From NCBI RefSeq assembly GCF_007860135.1, contig NZ_SJPV01000003.1, positions 62,001-126,000 of the forward strand: 64,000 nt of DNA. Reading direction: 5' to 3'. The translations under genes and the position numbers were made by a program. Shown here piece after piece: positions 20,117-28,962 of this stretch (its first letter is position 1; each line of letters begins with the position of its first letter). The notes under the pieces were generated by a model. That model made no database searches. It was not told the DNA's origin and saw nothing but the letters and a program-made list of their open reading frames with translations. This stretch comes from Novipirellula artificiosorum (lineage in GTDB: Bacteria; Planctomycetota; Planctomycetia; Pirellulales; Pirellulaceae).

Positions 20117-21271
20117 TTAGGCTTCGCCAAGAATTGCCTGCAGCGCCGCGACGACTTGGTCGATCTCCTCGTCGGTTGTCACGACCGATCCGCTGATCCG
20201 AAGCGTCCCCTCGGGGGCGCTTCCAAGATACGAGTGGACTAGCGCCGCACAGTGCAATCCGGCTCGAGTTTCAATGCCAAATTCCGCATCAAGAATTGCC
20301 GCCAAATCGATCGGTGACATTCCCTCAGCTGCAACACTTGCGATCGGCAAACGGCTTGGCTTTCCAAACACGCGCAAACCATCGATCGAGGTCAATCCCG
20401 CATGCAAGCGTTTCGCCAATCGCTGGCAATGACTGGCAGAACGCAACTCCGATTGCTCGAGCAAGACGGTCAAACCAGCGGCCCAGCCCGCCAGTGCGGG
20501 GACGTTTAAATTGCCCGCCTCCAATTTTCCTGGCATCACGATCGGCATCGACAACGATTCCGATTGGCTGCCGGTTCCGCCAAACACGATCGGTTCGACT
20601 CGATCGAACCGTTCTGGATGGACATACAGAAACCCTGTTCCTTGTGGTCCCGTCCCGCCTTTGTGCCCCGGTGCCGCCAACAAGTCGACCCCAAGCGTCT
20701 CGACGTTCATCGGCAAGTATCCAAACGATTGGGCGGCGTCACAGAGAAACATTGCCCGATGCTCCGCCAAATGACGTCCGATCTCTTCGATTGGCTGCTC
20801 TGCGCCCGTTACATTGCCCGCCGACCCCACGGCGACGAGCGAGGTTTGATCGGTAACGGCTCCGAGGACTTCCTCGGCGCTGACAATCCCGTCCCGGTCA
20901 CAGCCGACCACGGATAATGTGATTCGACCGCTGCTTTGCAGGTGAGCGAGTGGTCGCAGAACGCTGTTATGTTCGGCAGCCGTGGTGACAACGTGATCTG
21001 CGTTGCGAACCACGCCAAAAATGGCCGCATTGATTGCTGTGGTGCCGTTGGAAAACAGGGCAATCGATTCGGTCGACGATGCACCGATGAATCGGGCCAG
21101 GGATCGTCGCACTTGGTGAACGATCGCATCCGCCTCGTGTGCCGAACCATACTGGCCACGCCCTGCCGCTGCACCACACAACCGGGCGTAACGATCCATT
21201 GCATCGAGAACGTGTGGCGGCTTCGGCCATGACGTCGCGGCATGATCCAAGTAGATACGGTTGAGTGTCAT
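20117..21271 (-). CDS. Cysteine desulfurase-like class V aminotransferase
   Basis: 384 residues, PLP fold type I. Motifs: IYLDHAATSWPKPP start, SNGTTAINAAIFG, the AEHNSVLRPL His region, FLCDAAQSFGYLPM (cofactor Asp and Gln) and the Schiff-base Lys in APGHKGGTGPQGTG (about 205). The active-site loop Cys is probably in RAGLHCAALVH (about 346), where group II desulfurases carry 'R-x-G-x-H-C'. It begins 11 bases after moaE, so it is likely cotranscribed with moaD-moaE. It may supply sulfur to the MoaD C-terminus. Confidence 0.87.
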   Translation of the reverse strand: MTLNRIYLDHAATSWPKPPHVLDAMDRYARLCGAAAGRGQYGSAHEADAIVHQVRRSLARFIGASSTESIALFSNGTTAINAAIFGVVRNADHVVTTAAEHNSVLRPLAHLQSSGRITLSVVGCDRDGIVSAEEVLGAVTDQTSLVAVGSAGNVTGAEQPIEEIGRHLAEHRAMFLCDAAQSFGYLPMNVETLGVDLLAAPGHKGGTGPQGTGFLYVHPERFDRVEPIVFGGTGSQSESLSMPIVMPGKLEAGNLNVPALAGWAAGLTVLLEQSELRSASHCQRLAKRLHAGLTSIDGLRVFGKPSRLPIASVAAEGMSPIDLAAILDAEFGIETRAGLHCAALVHSYLGSAPEGTLRISGSVVTTDEEIDQVVAALQAILGEA

Positions 21272-21282
21272 GGAGTTTCAGT

Positions 21283-21723
21283 CTAGGAGTCCGTTGGGTG
21301 CACCCACTCGGTGGCGCCGCCCTCAAAATGTTCCTTTTTCCAGATTGGGACATCCGTTTTGATCTGGTCCATCAACCAGGGAAGCGCGGCAAAGGTTTGT
21401 TTTCGATGGGGGCTGCTGCAGCCGATCACGATGCTGGCTTGGCCCACGGCAACCTCGCCGAGTCGATGCACAATGACCAAACGCGTCAAGCCGAATCGCT
21501 CGACGGCATCGGTTGCCAATCGAAGCAATTCGGTGGTCGCCATCGGCCGGTGGGCATCATACGACAGCGACCGGGTGATCTGGGTCCCGGTCGTCCGTCG
21601 CGTGACTCCACAAAACCACCCTTTGGCCCCAACGTCGGGATCCGCGACAAAATCATCCAAACGTGTCATGTCGATCGCGTGATCAACAAGTTCGACCGCG
21701 ATCGCGTCGGAGTGGGGGTTCAT
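21283..21723 (-). CDS. moaE: Molybdopterin synthase catalytic subunit MoaE
   Basis: 146 residues. Family motifs: GAKGWFCGVTR near the N-terminus, LSYDAHRPMA, RLVIVHRLGEVAVGQASIVIGCSSPHR and the active-site region WKKEHFEGGATEW with the catalytic lysines. MoaE converts precursor Z (cPMP) to molybdopterin using thiocarboxylated MoaD. The start lies eight bases after the moaD stop. Confidence 0.92.
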   Translation of the reverse strand: MNPHSDAIAVELVDHAIDMTRLDDFVADPDVGAKGWFCGVTRRTTGTQITRSLSYDAHRPMATTELLRLATDAVERFGLTRLVIVHRLGEVAVGQASIVIGCSSPHRKQTFAALPWLMDQIKTDVPIWKKEHFEGGATEWVHPTDS

Positions 21724-21731
21724 CGTTGGCC

Positions 21732-21977
21732 TTACCCTCCACTGACCGGTGGAATGATGGCGATTTCGGTCGCCGCGGCCACCGCAGTGTCGGGGGCGAC
21801 ATAGCGAGAATCGAGTGCGACCCGACAAGCGGGTAACAAACCAGAGACGGACGGCAAACGCTGTGCGACTTCTTCAAGCACATCCTTGGCGGTCGCATCG
21901 TCATTCAGCTCAATCGCAATCGCATCCGCATCGGCTGCTTCGCGAACGGCGGCAAAAAGGAGCACGTTGAATTTCAT
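21732..21977 (-). CDS. moaD: Molybdopterin synthase sulfur-carrier subunit MoaD
   Basis: 81 residues with a ubiquitin-like fold: MKFNVLLFAAVREAADAD start, a central helix (AKDVLEEVAQRLP) and the required C-terminal Gly-Gly in AIIPPVSGG. The terminal Gly is thiocarboxylated to donate sulfur. First gene of a compact moaD-moaE-desulfurase operon. Confidence 0.92.
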   Translation of the reverse strand: MKFNVLLFAAVREAADADAIAIELNDDATAKDVLEEVAQRLPSVSGLLPACRVALDSRYVAPDTAVAAATEIAIIPPVSGG

Positions 21978-22108
21978 GGACAGTCGAAACCGGACATTGA
22001 AGGAGAAAGAGATGGTCGGTTGCTCAAACAGAAGTCGCGACCGTTCAATTACGGGAACCGCAACGATGGGTGGCTGCGGCCCTTTGAATGTCTGCAGGAA
22101 CGTCTTTC

Positions 22109-25108
22109 CTAATCCATGATTTCGCTCTGAAACTTGGGCATTCGTCCATAAGCATAGGCGATCACCTTCAATGGGTGCAGGGTCTTGCGTCCAGCGCCAT
22201 GTTCAATTTGCATCTTGCACGTGCTGCACTCCGTCGCTGCCCGCCACGGGCCCGCTGCCCGCATCGCCGAGATCAGTGGCCATCCGACCCGCAAGCTATT
22301 TCGATAGTTTTTTCGTTGTAGTCCCCAGGTCCCCGCCATCCCCGTGCATCCCGCTTCGACTCGATTGACCGAAAGCTCCGGTATCAACTGCATCAGATTT
22401 GGCCCTGCTTGATCCGGGTCGAGCACTCGCAAATGACAGGGTTGGTGGTAGGAAACGTCCGCGTCGACTGGGATGAAGTCGGTCGACAAGCGATTCTGTT
22501 GGTGCAAACGCCACAAGTAGTCGCACGCTTCAAACGAGTTCTCCGCAACCAAGTGAGCGTCTTGATCATTCATCAAGTTGACGTACTCGTGCCGGAGGCA
22601 CAAAACGGCTGCAGGTTCGGTTGCCAAAATCGTATAGCCTTGCCGAACCGCATCGGCAAGGACGCGGAGGTTTCGTCTCGCCACGCGTCGGGCCCCCTTG
22701 ATGTCACCGGCCGAAATCCTCGCCATTCCGCTCGCTTTTTGACCGGGTGGGACGAACAAGCCGATCCCGTTCTGTTGCAAAATCTCCGCCAAAGCCCTGC
22801 CGATCTCCGGATCGTGGTAGTTCGCGTAGTGATCGACAAAGTAGGCAACTTTCAACCCGCCGTGGGGGTTGGATTTCGTCCAACGTCGCTTCGAGGCATA
22901 GCGTAAAAAGGTTTCGCCAACGACCGGAGGTAACTCGCGTGCTGCCGACAATCCGAACAATCGCTCGACGAGCCATCGTGACGTGCGGCTGCGGATCAAC
23001 ACGTTCGATAGCCAGGGAATCCGCGAAGCGATTGCTGCAATGGAATCAATCCGGCCGAGCAACAAATCCGACAGCGGCAGTCCGTTGGTGGCGACGTATT
23101 GTGCCTTCAGTTCGCCAACGATTTTGGGGATGTCCACCGACGCCGGACATTCCAACCGGCATTGATGACAATTGAAACACAAATCTGCGATCTGTTTGGC
23201 GCGATCATCGGCCAAATCTTCAACCTTCAATTGGCCACTCAACACGCCTCGTAACAAATTCGCTTTTGCACGCGGCGAGGCCTCCTCACTTCGCAGCGAG
23301 CGAAACATCGGACATTGCCGCTCCGCAGGCGAATTCGTGCGGCATCTTCCGCAGCCGTTGCAACTACGCGAGACCTGAGAAACAGAGGCACCGGCGCTCC
23401 AATTTTGCAGGACTTCCAACTGCGGAACCGCTTTGCCCTGCTCGTGTGCCTGGCGAGCAATCGCTTCGTCGGCCTCAATCAAAACGCGACCACTCCGGCT
23501 GACCTCGATTGTCTGGTCGGCCGGACGTAAATTCACATTCGGCTTCTGCAGTTCCGCACCGAAAAGCTTACCGGGGTTCAATCGATGTAGCGGATCGAAC
23601 AAGCGTTTGACTTGGCCATGCGCTTGCCAAAGTGCGCCAAATTGGCGGGGCAACAGGTACGACCGGCTCAAGCCCGCGGCATGCTCGACACTGATCTGCC
23701 CCCCATGATTCCAAACCACCTCGGCGACCTCGTTCGCAAGGTCGAGTAGTTTTTTGCGGTCCGATTGGCTGCTGAGATCCAAGAAAGGCCGAATGTGCAA
23801 TTGGCCATGCCCTGCATGAGCAAACACCGTCGCCGTCGTTTGCAGCTTCTGAAGGGTGTCCTGAATCGCCACCAACACTTCGGGCAGTGATTCGGGCGAA
23901 ACCGCGATATCTTCGATGAACGGTAACGGCGCGTCGGCCCCCTTCACGCGGTGCAGTCGCGGGATGACTCGGCGAGAAAGCGACCAAAAAAAATCTCGTT
24001 CGGATTGGCGAACCGCATCAACCGAGGCGAAGGCGCCGTCGGTTCCCTGAGCGAGTTCTTGGCGAATGATGGCCAACCGGTCGTACAAATCACCGAGTGA
24101 CTCGCCTTGAATCTCAACCAGCAACATCGCCTCGGCTTCTCGAGGCAGCAACTCGCTAAACTTCGGCTCGGTTTCCCGAGCGATCTGAAGCAGGCGGCGG
24201 TCCATCAAATCACAAGCAACCAACCCATGTTGGATTGCCTTGACCGCACACCGCGCCGCCGAATCGAGTCGTCGAAAAAACAGCAACGCAACCCCTCGAT
24301 GGGTCGGCACCAACTCGGTGTGCAGCGTCGCGTCGATGATGATTCCCAGCGTCCCTTGAGTCCCCACCATGAACTTTGCCAAATCGACTGATCCGGCCGA
24401 ATCGATCACGCCGTCAAACCGGTAGCCGCTACGAGAGTTCGCAACGTACTTTTTCGCTGTGATCAAGCTGTGGAACTGATTCTCGATTTCCACGACGCCA
24501 CGTGCCAGCCGTCCCGCAGTCGTCGAAACGCCCTCACCCGCAGCGCGTTCGACCGATTCACCCGGCTGGTGCTTGGACAATTTCAACAATTCGCCGTCCG
24601 CGGTGACGATGCGCATCGAAACGATGTTGTCGCGAGGCGATCCGCTGCGCAGATAGTGGCTGCCCGACGCATTGATCGCTAACACGCTCCCCATCGTCGT
24701 GATGCTGCGCGTTGCCGGGTCAGGACCAAACCAACGTCCAGAGGGAGCCAATGTCTGGTTCACCTCCGCCAACACCGCCCCGCTTTGCACGGTGATTTGA
24801 GTGGCATCCGGTTCGACCGTAATCCGTCGCATGAACCGAGAAAAGTCGAGCACGATGCCTGTACCAAGTGATTCGCCAGCAACACCGCTGCCGGCCCCTC
24901 TGGGCTGAATCGATAGGCGTTGCTCCGCTGCGTACTGCACCGTTGCAATCACATCCGCCACGGTTTGCGGCCGAACGACACCGATTGGAATGATCTGATA
25001 GACACTCGCATCGGAGGCGTACAGTTGGCACGACAACGGATCACACAAGACTTCGCCTCGCACGATACCGCGTAAATCGTCCTGCACTCGTTGACGTTCG
25101 CTATCCAT
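22109..25108 (-). CDS. FAD-linked oxidase fused to Fe-S/CCG domains (YdiJ-like 2-hydroxyacid dehydrogenase)
   Basis: 999 residues, close in size and order to E. coli YdiJ, a D-2-hydroxyglutarate dehydrogenase. The N-terminal FAD-binding_4 domain (about 45-180) has PRGAGSGVAGESLGTGIVLD. A FAD-oxidase C-terminal domain covers about 215-500, and two Fe-S motifs lie in CNGCGRCRTNSP...CP and CFNCHQCRLECP (about 585-660). A C-terminal heterodisulfide-reductase-type CCG region ends the protein, with HQPCHLRVL (about 890) and GCTGMAGTWG. It likely oxidises a D-2-hydroxy acid and passes electrons through Fe-S clusters to the membrane. The exact substrate is not determined by sequence. Confidence 0.87.
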   Translation of the reverse strand: MDSERQRVQDDLRGIVRGEVLCDPLSCQLYASDASVYQIIPIGVVRPQTVADVIATVQYAAEQRLSIQPRGAGSGVAGESLGTGIVLDFSRFMRRITVEPDATQITVQSGAVLAEVNQTLAPSGRWFGPDPATRSITTMGSVLAINASGSHYLRSGSPRDNIVSMRIVTADGELLKLSKHQPGESVERAAGEGVSTTAGRLARGVVEIENQFHSLITAKKYVANSRSGYRFDGVIDSAGSVDLAKFMVGTQGTLGIIIDATLHTELVPTHRGVALLFFRRLDSAARCAVKAIQHGLVACDLMDRRLLQIARETEPKFSELLPREAEAMLLVEIQGESLGDLYDRLAIIRQELAQGTDGAFASVDAVRQSERDFFWSLSRRVIPRLHRVKGADAPLPFIEDIAVSPESLPEVLVAIQDTLQKLQTTATVFAHAGHGQLHIRPFLDLSSQSDRKKLLDLANEVAEVVWNHGGQISVEHAAGLSRSYLLPRQFGALWQAHGQVKRLFDPLHRLNPGKLFGAELQKPNVNLRPADQTIEVSRSGRVLIEADEAIARQAHEQGKAVPQLEVLQNWSAGASVSQVSRSCNGCGRCRTNSPAERQCPMFRSLRSEEASPRAKANLLRGVLSGQLKVEDLADDRAKQIADLCFNCHQCRLECPASVDIPKIVGELKAQYVATNGLPLSDLLLGRIDSIAAIASRIPWLSNVLIRSRTSRWLVERLFGLSAARELPPVVGETFLRYASKRRWTKSNPHGGLKVAYFVDHYANYHDPEIGRALAEILQQNGIGLFVPPGQKASGMARISAGDIKGARRVARRNLRVLADAVRQGYTILATEPAAVLCLRHEYVNLMNDQDAHLVAENSFEACDYLWRLHQQNRLSTDFIPVDADVSYHQPCHLRVLDPDQAGPNLMQLIPELSVNRVEAGCTGMAGTWGLQRKNYRNSLRVGWPLISAMRAAGPWRAATECSTCKMQIEHGAGRKTLHPLKVIAYAYGRMPKFQSEIMD

Positions 25109-25238
25109 GCGACCTATTTCGATCGCACAGGGGGTTGTTCGTCAAGCTCGTCAAGGAAAAAAAACAGAACTTCCTGCGAATTACCGAGGATCGACCACGA
25201 GAACCCGCGTCTCTTCCCCTCCTGCTTCGCCGTGACAG

Positions 25239-25922
25239 TTAAGATTCTCGGTTGATTAGCCCCAACACTTCCGCCCGAGATTTGGGGTCGTCGCGGAACG
25301 CCCCCCGCATCGCACTGGTCAAACACAAACTTCCCGGTTTACGTACACCCCGCATCGTCATGCAACTGTGCGTCGCTTCGCAAACAACCGCAACGCCCTG
25401 AGCCGACAAGCGATCTTCGACCAAGTCAGCTATCGTCTGCGTCATCCGCTCTTGTACTTGAGGACGCCGCGCAACCTCTTCCACCACTCTTGCCAATTTG
25501 CTCAAACCAACCACCTTACCGCTTGGTAAATAGGCAATATGAGCCTTGCCGGTGAACGGCAACAGATGGTGCTCGCACATGCTGCAGAAACTAATATCGC
25601 GAACCAAGACGATCTCGTCGTATTCTTCGGTAAAAACCTTCGCCAAATGCCGGCCAGGATCGCTTTGCAACCCCGCAAACATCTCCGCGTACATCCGAGC
25701 CACTCGGGCAGGTGTCTCGAGCAGCCCTTCGCGATCCGGATCCTCGCCCACCGCATCCAAAATCACCCGCACCGCCGCCTCGATTCGCTTGAAATCGACA
25801 CCTTCGGCTCGAGGCTCATTGGGATCAACAAACAACGGCGGTTCGGATCGGCCGTTGCGAGACGAGCCGCAGGTGTGTGAGTCCAGATCAGTAAACGGTT
25901 CTTGCGACGAACGGAGTTCCAC
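25239..25922 (-). CDS. folE: GTP cyclohydrolase I
   Basis: 227 residues, slightly long at the N-terminus. The family core is intact: [19 protein letters not shown], the zinc and catalytic motif [22 protein letters not shown] (two Cys, His pair), [23 protein letters not shown] and [15 protein letters not shown] with the third zinc Cys. It converts GTP to dihydroneopterin triphosphate, first step of folate and a feeder for pterins. Planctomycetes with H4MPT-linked C1 genes still use this for folate. Confidence 0.95.
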   Translation of the reverse strand: MELRSSQEPFTDLDSHTCGSSRNGRSEPPLFVDPNEPRAEGVDFKRIEAAVRVILDAVGEDPDREGLLETPARVARMYAEMFAGLQSDPGRHLAKVFTEEYDEIVLVRDISFCSMCEHHLLPFTGKAHIAYLPSGKVVGLSKLARVVEEVARRPQVQERMTQTIADLVEDRLSAQGVAVVCEATHSCMTMRGVRKPGSLCLTSAMRGAFRDDPKSRAEVLGLINRES

Positions 25923-26128
25923 GGAGACAGGTTCCTAAGGGAGTAGGGAGATGGGTTACGGAGCATTCGATGAAATGGTAGGCAATCGGCTAGTGCATTG
26001 TAGCACCCTTTCGCGATCTTTCGATGACACGCCCGAATCGTTTCGCTTTCCATTGAGTCGTTCGGGAAGAGCCGCGGGATTGTCTGGCAAATGGGTTCGT
26101 ATCCCATCCGGCCGCACGTCCTTTCGAT

Positions 26129-27430
26129 TCACCGATCCGCTGGGATTGGCCTTGACCTTCCCCTCGAAACTTGCACCTCATATTCCCCGTCGTTGTCGCC
26201 CCGGTCAGCCGGAGCATCGTTGACCTGCAAGACCAACCAGCTTTCGGTCGGACAAAAGATCGTGACACTCGGGGCGACCGCCACAATCCCCAGTGGCTCG
26301 CAAGTCGATGCGTTCACAGAGGAGGTGACCGGGACCAGGCAAGCGATCAATTGCCCAAGCGGCTTCCCTCGCACGTATTCGATCGTCACCCCCGCCGGCT
26401 GGCTGCTCCAATCCTTTTCCCTTTTTGCGATCACACATTCCCCCCTCGCTGCGATCTGCACCGACGTCGATGCCGGAATCCGAATGCCTGGCGATTGCCA
26501 GCCTCTCGATGCATCGACGCGTGTTCGCAAACTCGATCCGTCCCAAAGCGGATCCTTGTGATGGATCGCTACCTGCTCTCGGTTCCAATCGAAACCATAA
26601 TCGATCTGCTGGCACATCAACCGCCATCGGGCAACCAGTGCTGGCCACTCGATCGATAAACGCTGTTGAAATTGACGCGTGAACTGAGGGCTGGTGTCTC
26701 GGCCCGCTCGAGCGGCTGCCAAGTAGGCGGGGCGGTACTCGTCGTAGTGTGAAAACAACATCGCCGCGGCCCAACACCATCCGTACGCTTCGGCATCCGC
26801 GTTCAAATCGGCCGGGTAACGCATCACCGATTGAAGTGTCGGAATCTGATTTTCGTCGCGCCGCGCGTCGATCAATTTCAACCGCCCCCAATAAGGGACC
26901 GATTCACGGTCCGCTGGCAAACGGTTGACCATCACTGAATCGCCACTCGACGCGTGAGTCGACAATAACTCAGCCACACCTTCCATATACCACGACGGCC
27001 CGGTACCGCCGAATTGGTCAATCGCTAACGCATGCACTCCCTCGTGGAGCAGCAAATGACGCGTGTAATATTCGCTCGGCTGCTCGATCACGAACAAGGA
27101 ATCACCGAGTGCATAACCTTGTGAAAAATCAGGAACGCGACTGGGGATCAATCCGGCGTCGCGAAATGCCCCCTTGTCTCGCATCACATAGGCTTGCACT
27201 CGCCACGTTGCCAACGATTCGGGGGGCAACGCAAAGAAGGCTTCCCATTGGCCAACTGCGGCATCGAACGACTGCACCAAATCCATTGCTTGTTGCTGCG
27301 ACGGCAAATCCGTCGTCAGCGAAAGGTGCTGGCCCGTGATCTTTTGGAATTCATTTGCTACGCTGACGTGCCCGCCGCAACAAAAAAACACCAGCCCGAG
27401 CATCAGGTATCGATATCGTGTTCCATTCAT
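26129..27430 (-). CDS. Secreted protein with HEXXH peptidase-like motif
   Basis: 433 residues with a signal peptide (MNGTRYRYLMLGLVFFCCGG). HEGVHAL at about 128-134 with WYMEGVAELLSTH (about 149-161) downstream fits the gluzincin layout: HExxH, then a Glu in 'EGxAE'. Similar secreted proteins occur widely in planctomycetes without assigned substrate. The C-terminal 130 residues are beta-rich. Its ATG overlaps, head to head, the start of the solute-binding lipoprotein gene. Zinc peptidase activity is inferred. Confidence 0.68.
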   Translation of the reverse strand: MNGTRYRYLMLGLVFFCCGGHVSVANEFQKITGQHLSLTTDLPSQQQAMDLVQSFDAAVGQWEAFFALPPESLATWRVQAYVMRDKGAFRDAGLIPSRVPDFSQGYALGDSLFVIEQPSEYYTRHLLLHEGVHALAIDQFGGTGPSWYMEGVAELLSTHASSGDSVMVNRLPADRESVPYWGRLKLIDARRDENQIPTLQSVMRYPADLNADAEAYGWCWAAAMLFSHYDEYRPAYLAAARAGRDTSPQFTRQFQQRLSIEWPALVARWRLMCQQIDYGFDWNREQVAIHHKDPLWDGSSLRTRVDASRGWQSPGIRIPASTSVQIAARGECVIAKREKDWSSQPAGVTIEYVRGKPLGQLIACLVPVTSSVNASTCEPLGIVAVAPSVTIFCPTESWLVLQVNDAPADRGDNDGEYEVQVSRGRSRPIPADR

Positions 27431-28461
27431 GCCGCCATTTTACTCGAATTTTGTCACTCGTGACGACACTCGGTGCGTTTCTCGTGTTCGGGTGTGTCCC
27501 GCGCAGCGAAAGTGACGTCGTCGTTTATTCGGCACTTGATGAAGAGTTCGCGACGCCAATTCTCGATGCGTTTGAACGGTCTGTCGAGCAAGAAACCGTT
27601 GTGGTATCGAAGTTCGATGTCGAATCGACCAAGACCGTCGGACTGGTCAACCGAATCCTTGCCGAACGAGAAAAACCGGTATGTGATCTGTTTTGGAACA
27701 ACGAAATTTTGCACACCGTCCGACTGCAAAAACTCGGCTTGCTTCAACCGCGGTCGTGGGCGGTCGAGCAGGGGTGGCCCAGCGATATGATTGCCAGCGA
27801 CGGGTCGTGGTGCGGTTTCGCAGCGCGGGCCCGAGTCATCCTTGTGAACACCGACAGGATCACCGATCCCGCCGACTATCCAAGGTCGGTTTCCGATTTG
27901 ACCGATAAAAAATGGAAGGGCCAATGCGCGATGGCTCGACCGCTGTTTGGCACAACCGCGACCCATTTTGCGGTGCTCCGGGAACTCAACGGTCACCAAC
28001 CGACCCTGGATCAACTCGGGCAAATGAAGGACAACGCCGTGGTGCTATCAGGAAACAAACAAGTCGCACTCGCGGTTTCGGCTGGTACCGCCGCGTGGGG
28101 ACTGACCGATACAGACGACGCAATCATCGAACAAGATCTCGGACGGCCTGTTGCCATCGTCTTCCCCGACCAATTGCCGGACCAAAGCGGCACCCTGCGA
28201 ATCCCCAACAGCGTCGCGTTGCTGAAAAATTCGCCCCATCCGGTGGCCGCCGCAAGACTTGCCGACTACGTGGTGTCACCAAAGACCGAGGATCGTTTGG
28301 CGATGGGCGAAAGCAGCCAGCTGCCGGTCTCGCGAGCAGCCAAGTTCCCGCCTCGAGTGCTCCCGGACCAGCCGGTTCGGTGGATGCAAGTCGACTTTGA
28401 AGCCGCCGCCGAGAATTGGGATCAATGGGCCGCCGAGGTCCTTGAGATCTTCTCACTTTAG
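27418..28461 (+). CDS. Iron-type ABC transporter substrate-binding lipoprotein
   Basis: 347 residues. The signal sequence ends in a lipobox, LVFGC (Cys26). The mature part matches extracellular solute-binding family 1 of the Fe3+/FbpA type: VVVYSALDEEFATPILDAFE at the N-terminus, then VESTKTVGLVNRILAE, CDLFWNNEILHTVRL and ARARVILVNTDRI. No permease or ATPase gene is adjacent, so it is an orphan binding protein. The apparent start is GTG and overlaps the divergent neighbour by 13 bases; a start a few codons in would lose the basic residues of the signal. Confidence 0.82.
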   Translation: MFHSCRHFTRILSLVTTLGAFLVFGCVPRSESDVVVYSALDEEFATPILDAFERSVEQETVVVSKFDVESTKTVGLVNRILAEREKPVCDLFWNNEILHTVRLQKLGLLQPRSWAVEQGWPSDMIASDGSWCGFAARARVILVNTDRITDPADYPRSVSDLTDKKWKGQCAMARPLFGTTATHFAVLRELNGHQPTLDQLGQMKDNAVVLSGNKQVALAVSAGTAAWGLTDTDDAIIEQDLGRPVAIVFPDQLPDQSGTLRIPNSVALLKNSPHPVAAARLADYVVSPKTEDRLAMGESSQLPVSRAAKFPPRVLPDQPVRWMQVDFEAAAENWDQWAAEVLEIFSL

Positions 28462-28573
28462 GGCAGCGAGGCCGCAGCCAGCGATCTGCCGTTCGTTTCG
28501 GTTGAGACACGGGTTGCGTCCCCCCTGCGAGAAAAGGGGGTTCTCCGTCGGGCAAATTTGTCGGACAAAAAAG

Positions 28574-28870
28574 GGCTCATCCGGCGGAAGCGTGCGCAGG
28601 AGGTTTTCGAGGCATCTCTCCGGTGTCCCATCATTGCTGGCAGGAGCTATTTTTACTTGTTATAGTGCAGTTGCCGGGAGAAACGGAGTGGAGCTCTGCA
28701 GAGGTGCAACTTGACAAGGGATATCCCGGTCGACGGTGCGCCAAGGGTGCTACCGGTTCCCTGCGGACGACCGTCCGTCGGGGACTCTTTTCTAAGAGAT
28801 CATTGGACACCGGAGCCATACCTCCAAAAAACCTCGAGTCTGGGTTCCGCGCGCTTCCGTCGGATGAGCC
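28574..28870. mobile_element. MITE-like element, copy 1 (297 bp)
   Basis: Begins GGCTCATCCGGCGGAAGC and ends with the reverse complement of GGCTCATCCGACGGAAGC, giving terminal inverted repeats of at least 18 bases with one mismatch. CAAAAAAG flanks both sides (28566-28573 and 28871-28878) as an 8-bp target duplication. It aligns without gaps to 62693-62989 with about 13 mismatches by eye. No transposase is encoded, and the short open frames inside are not conserved as protein. A perfect 10-base palindrome GGGATATCCC lies at 28718-28727. It sits between two plus-strand genes. Confidence 0.8.
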
Positions 28871-28962
28871 CAAAAAAGGGGCCTTCTATCGCATGCGAGG
28901 TCGAAAACCGTCATAATCACAGAACCAGTCGTCAAGGTGATCCCTAATTCCCAGAGCGAAAG

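Noticed and set aside
28623..28947. Small open frames within MITE copy 1
   Set aside because: Both copies hold similar frames, but changes between copies are not biased to synonymous sites, and the frames run past the element ends.
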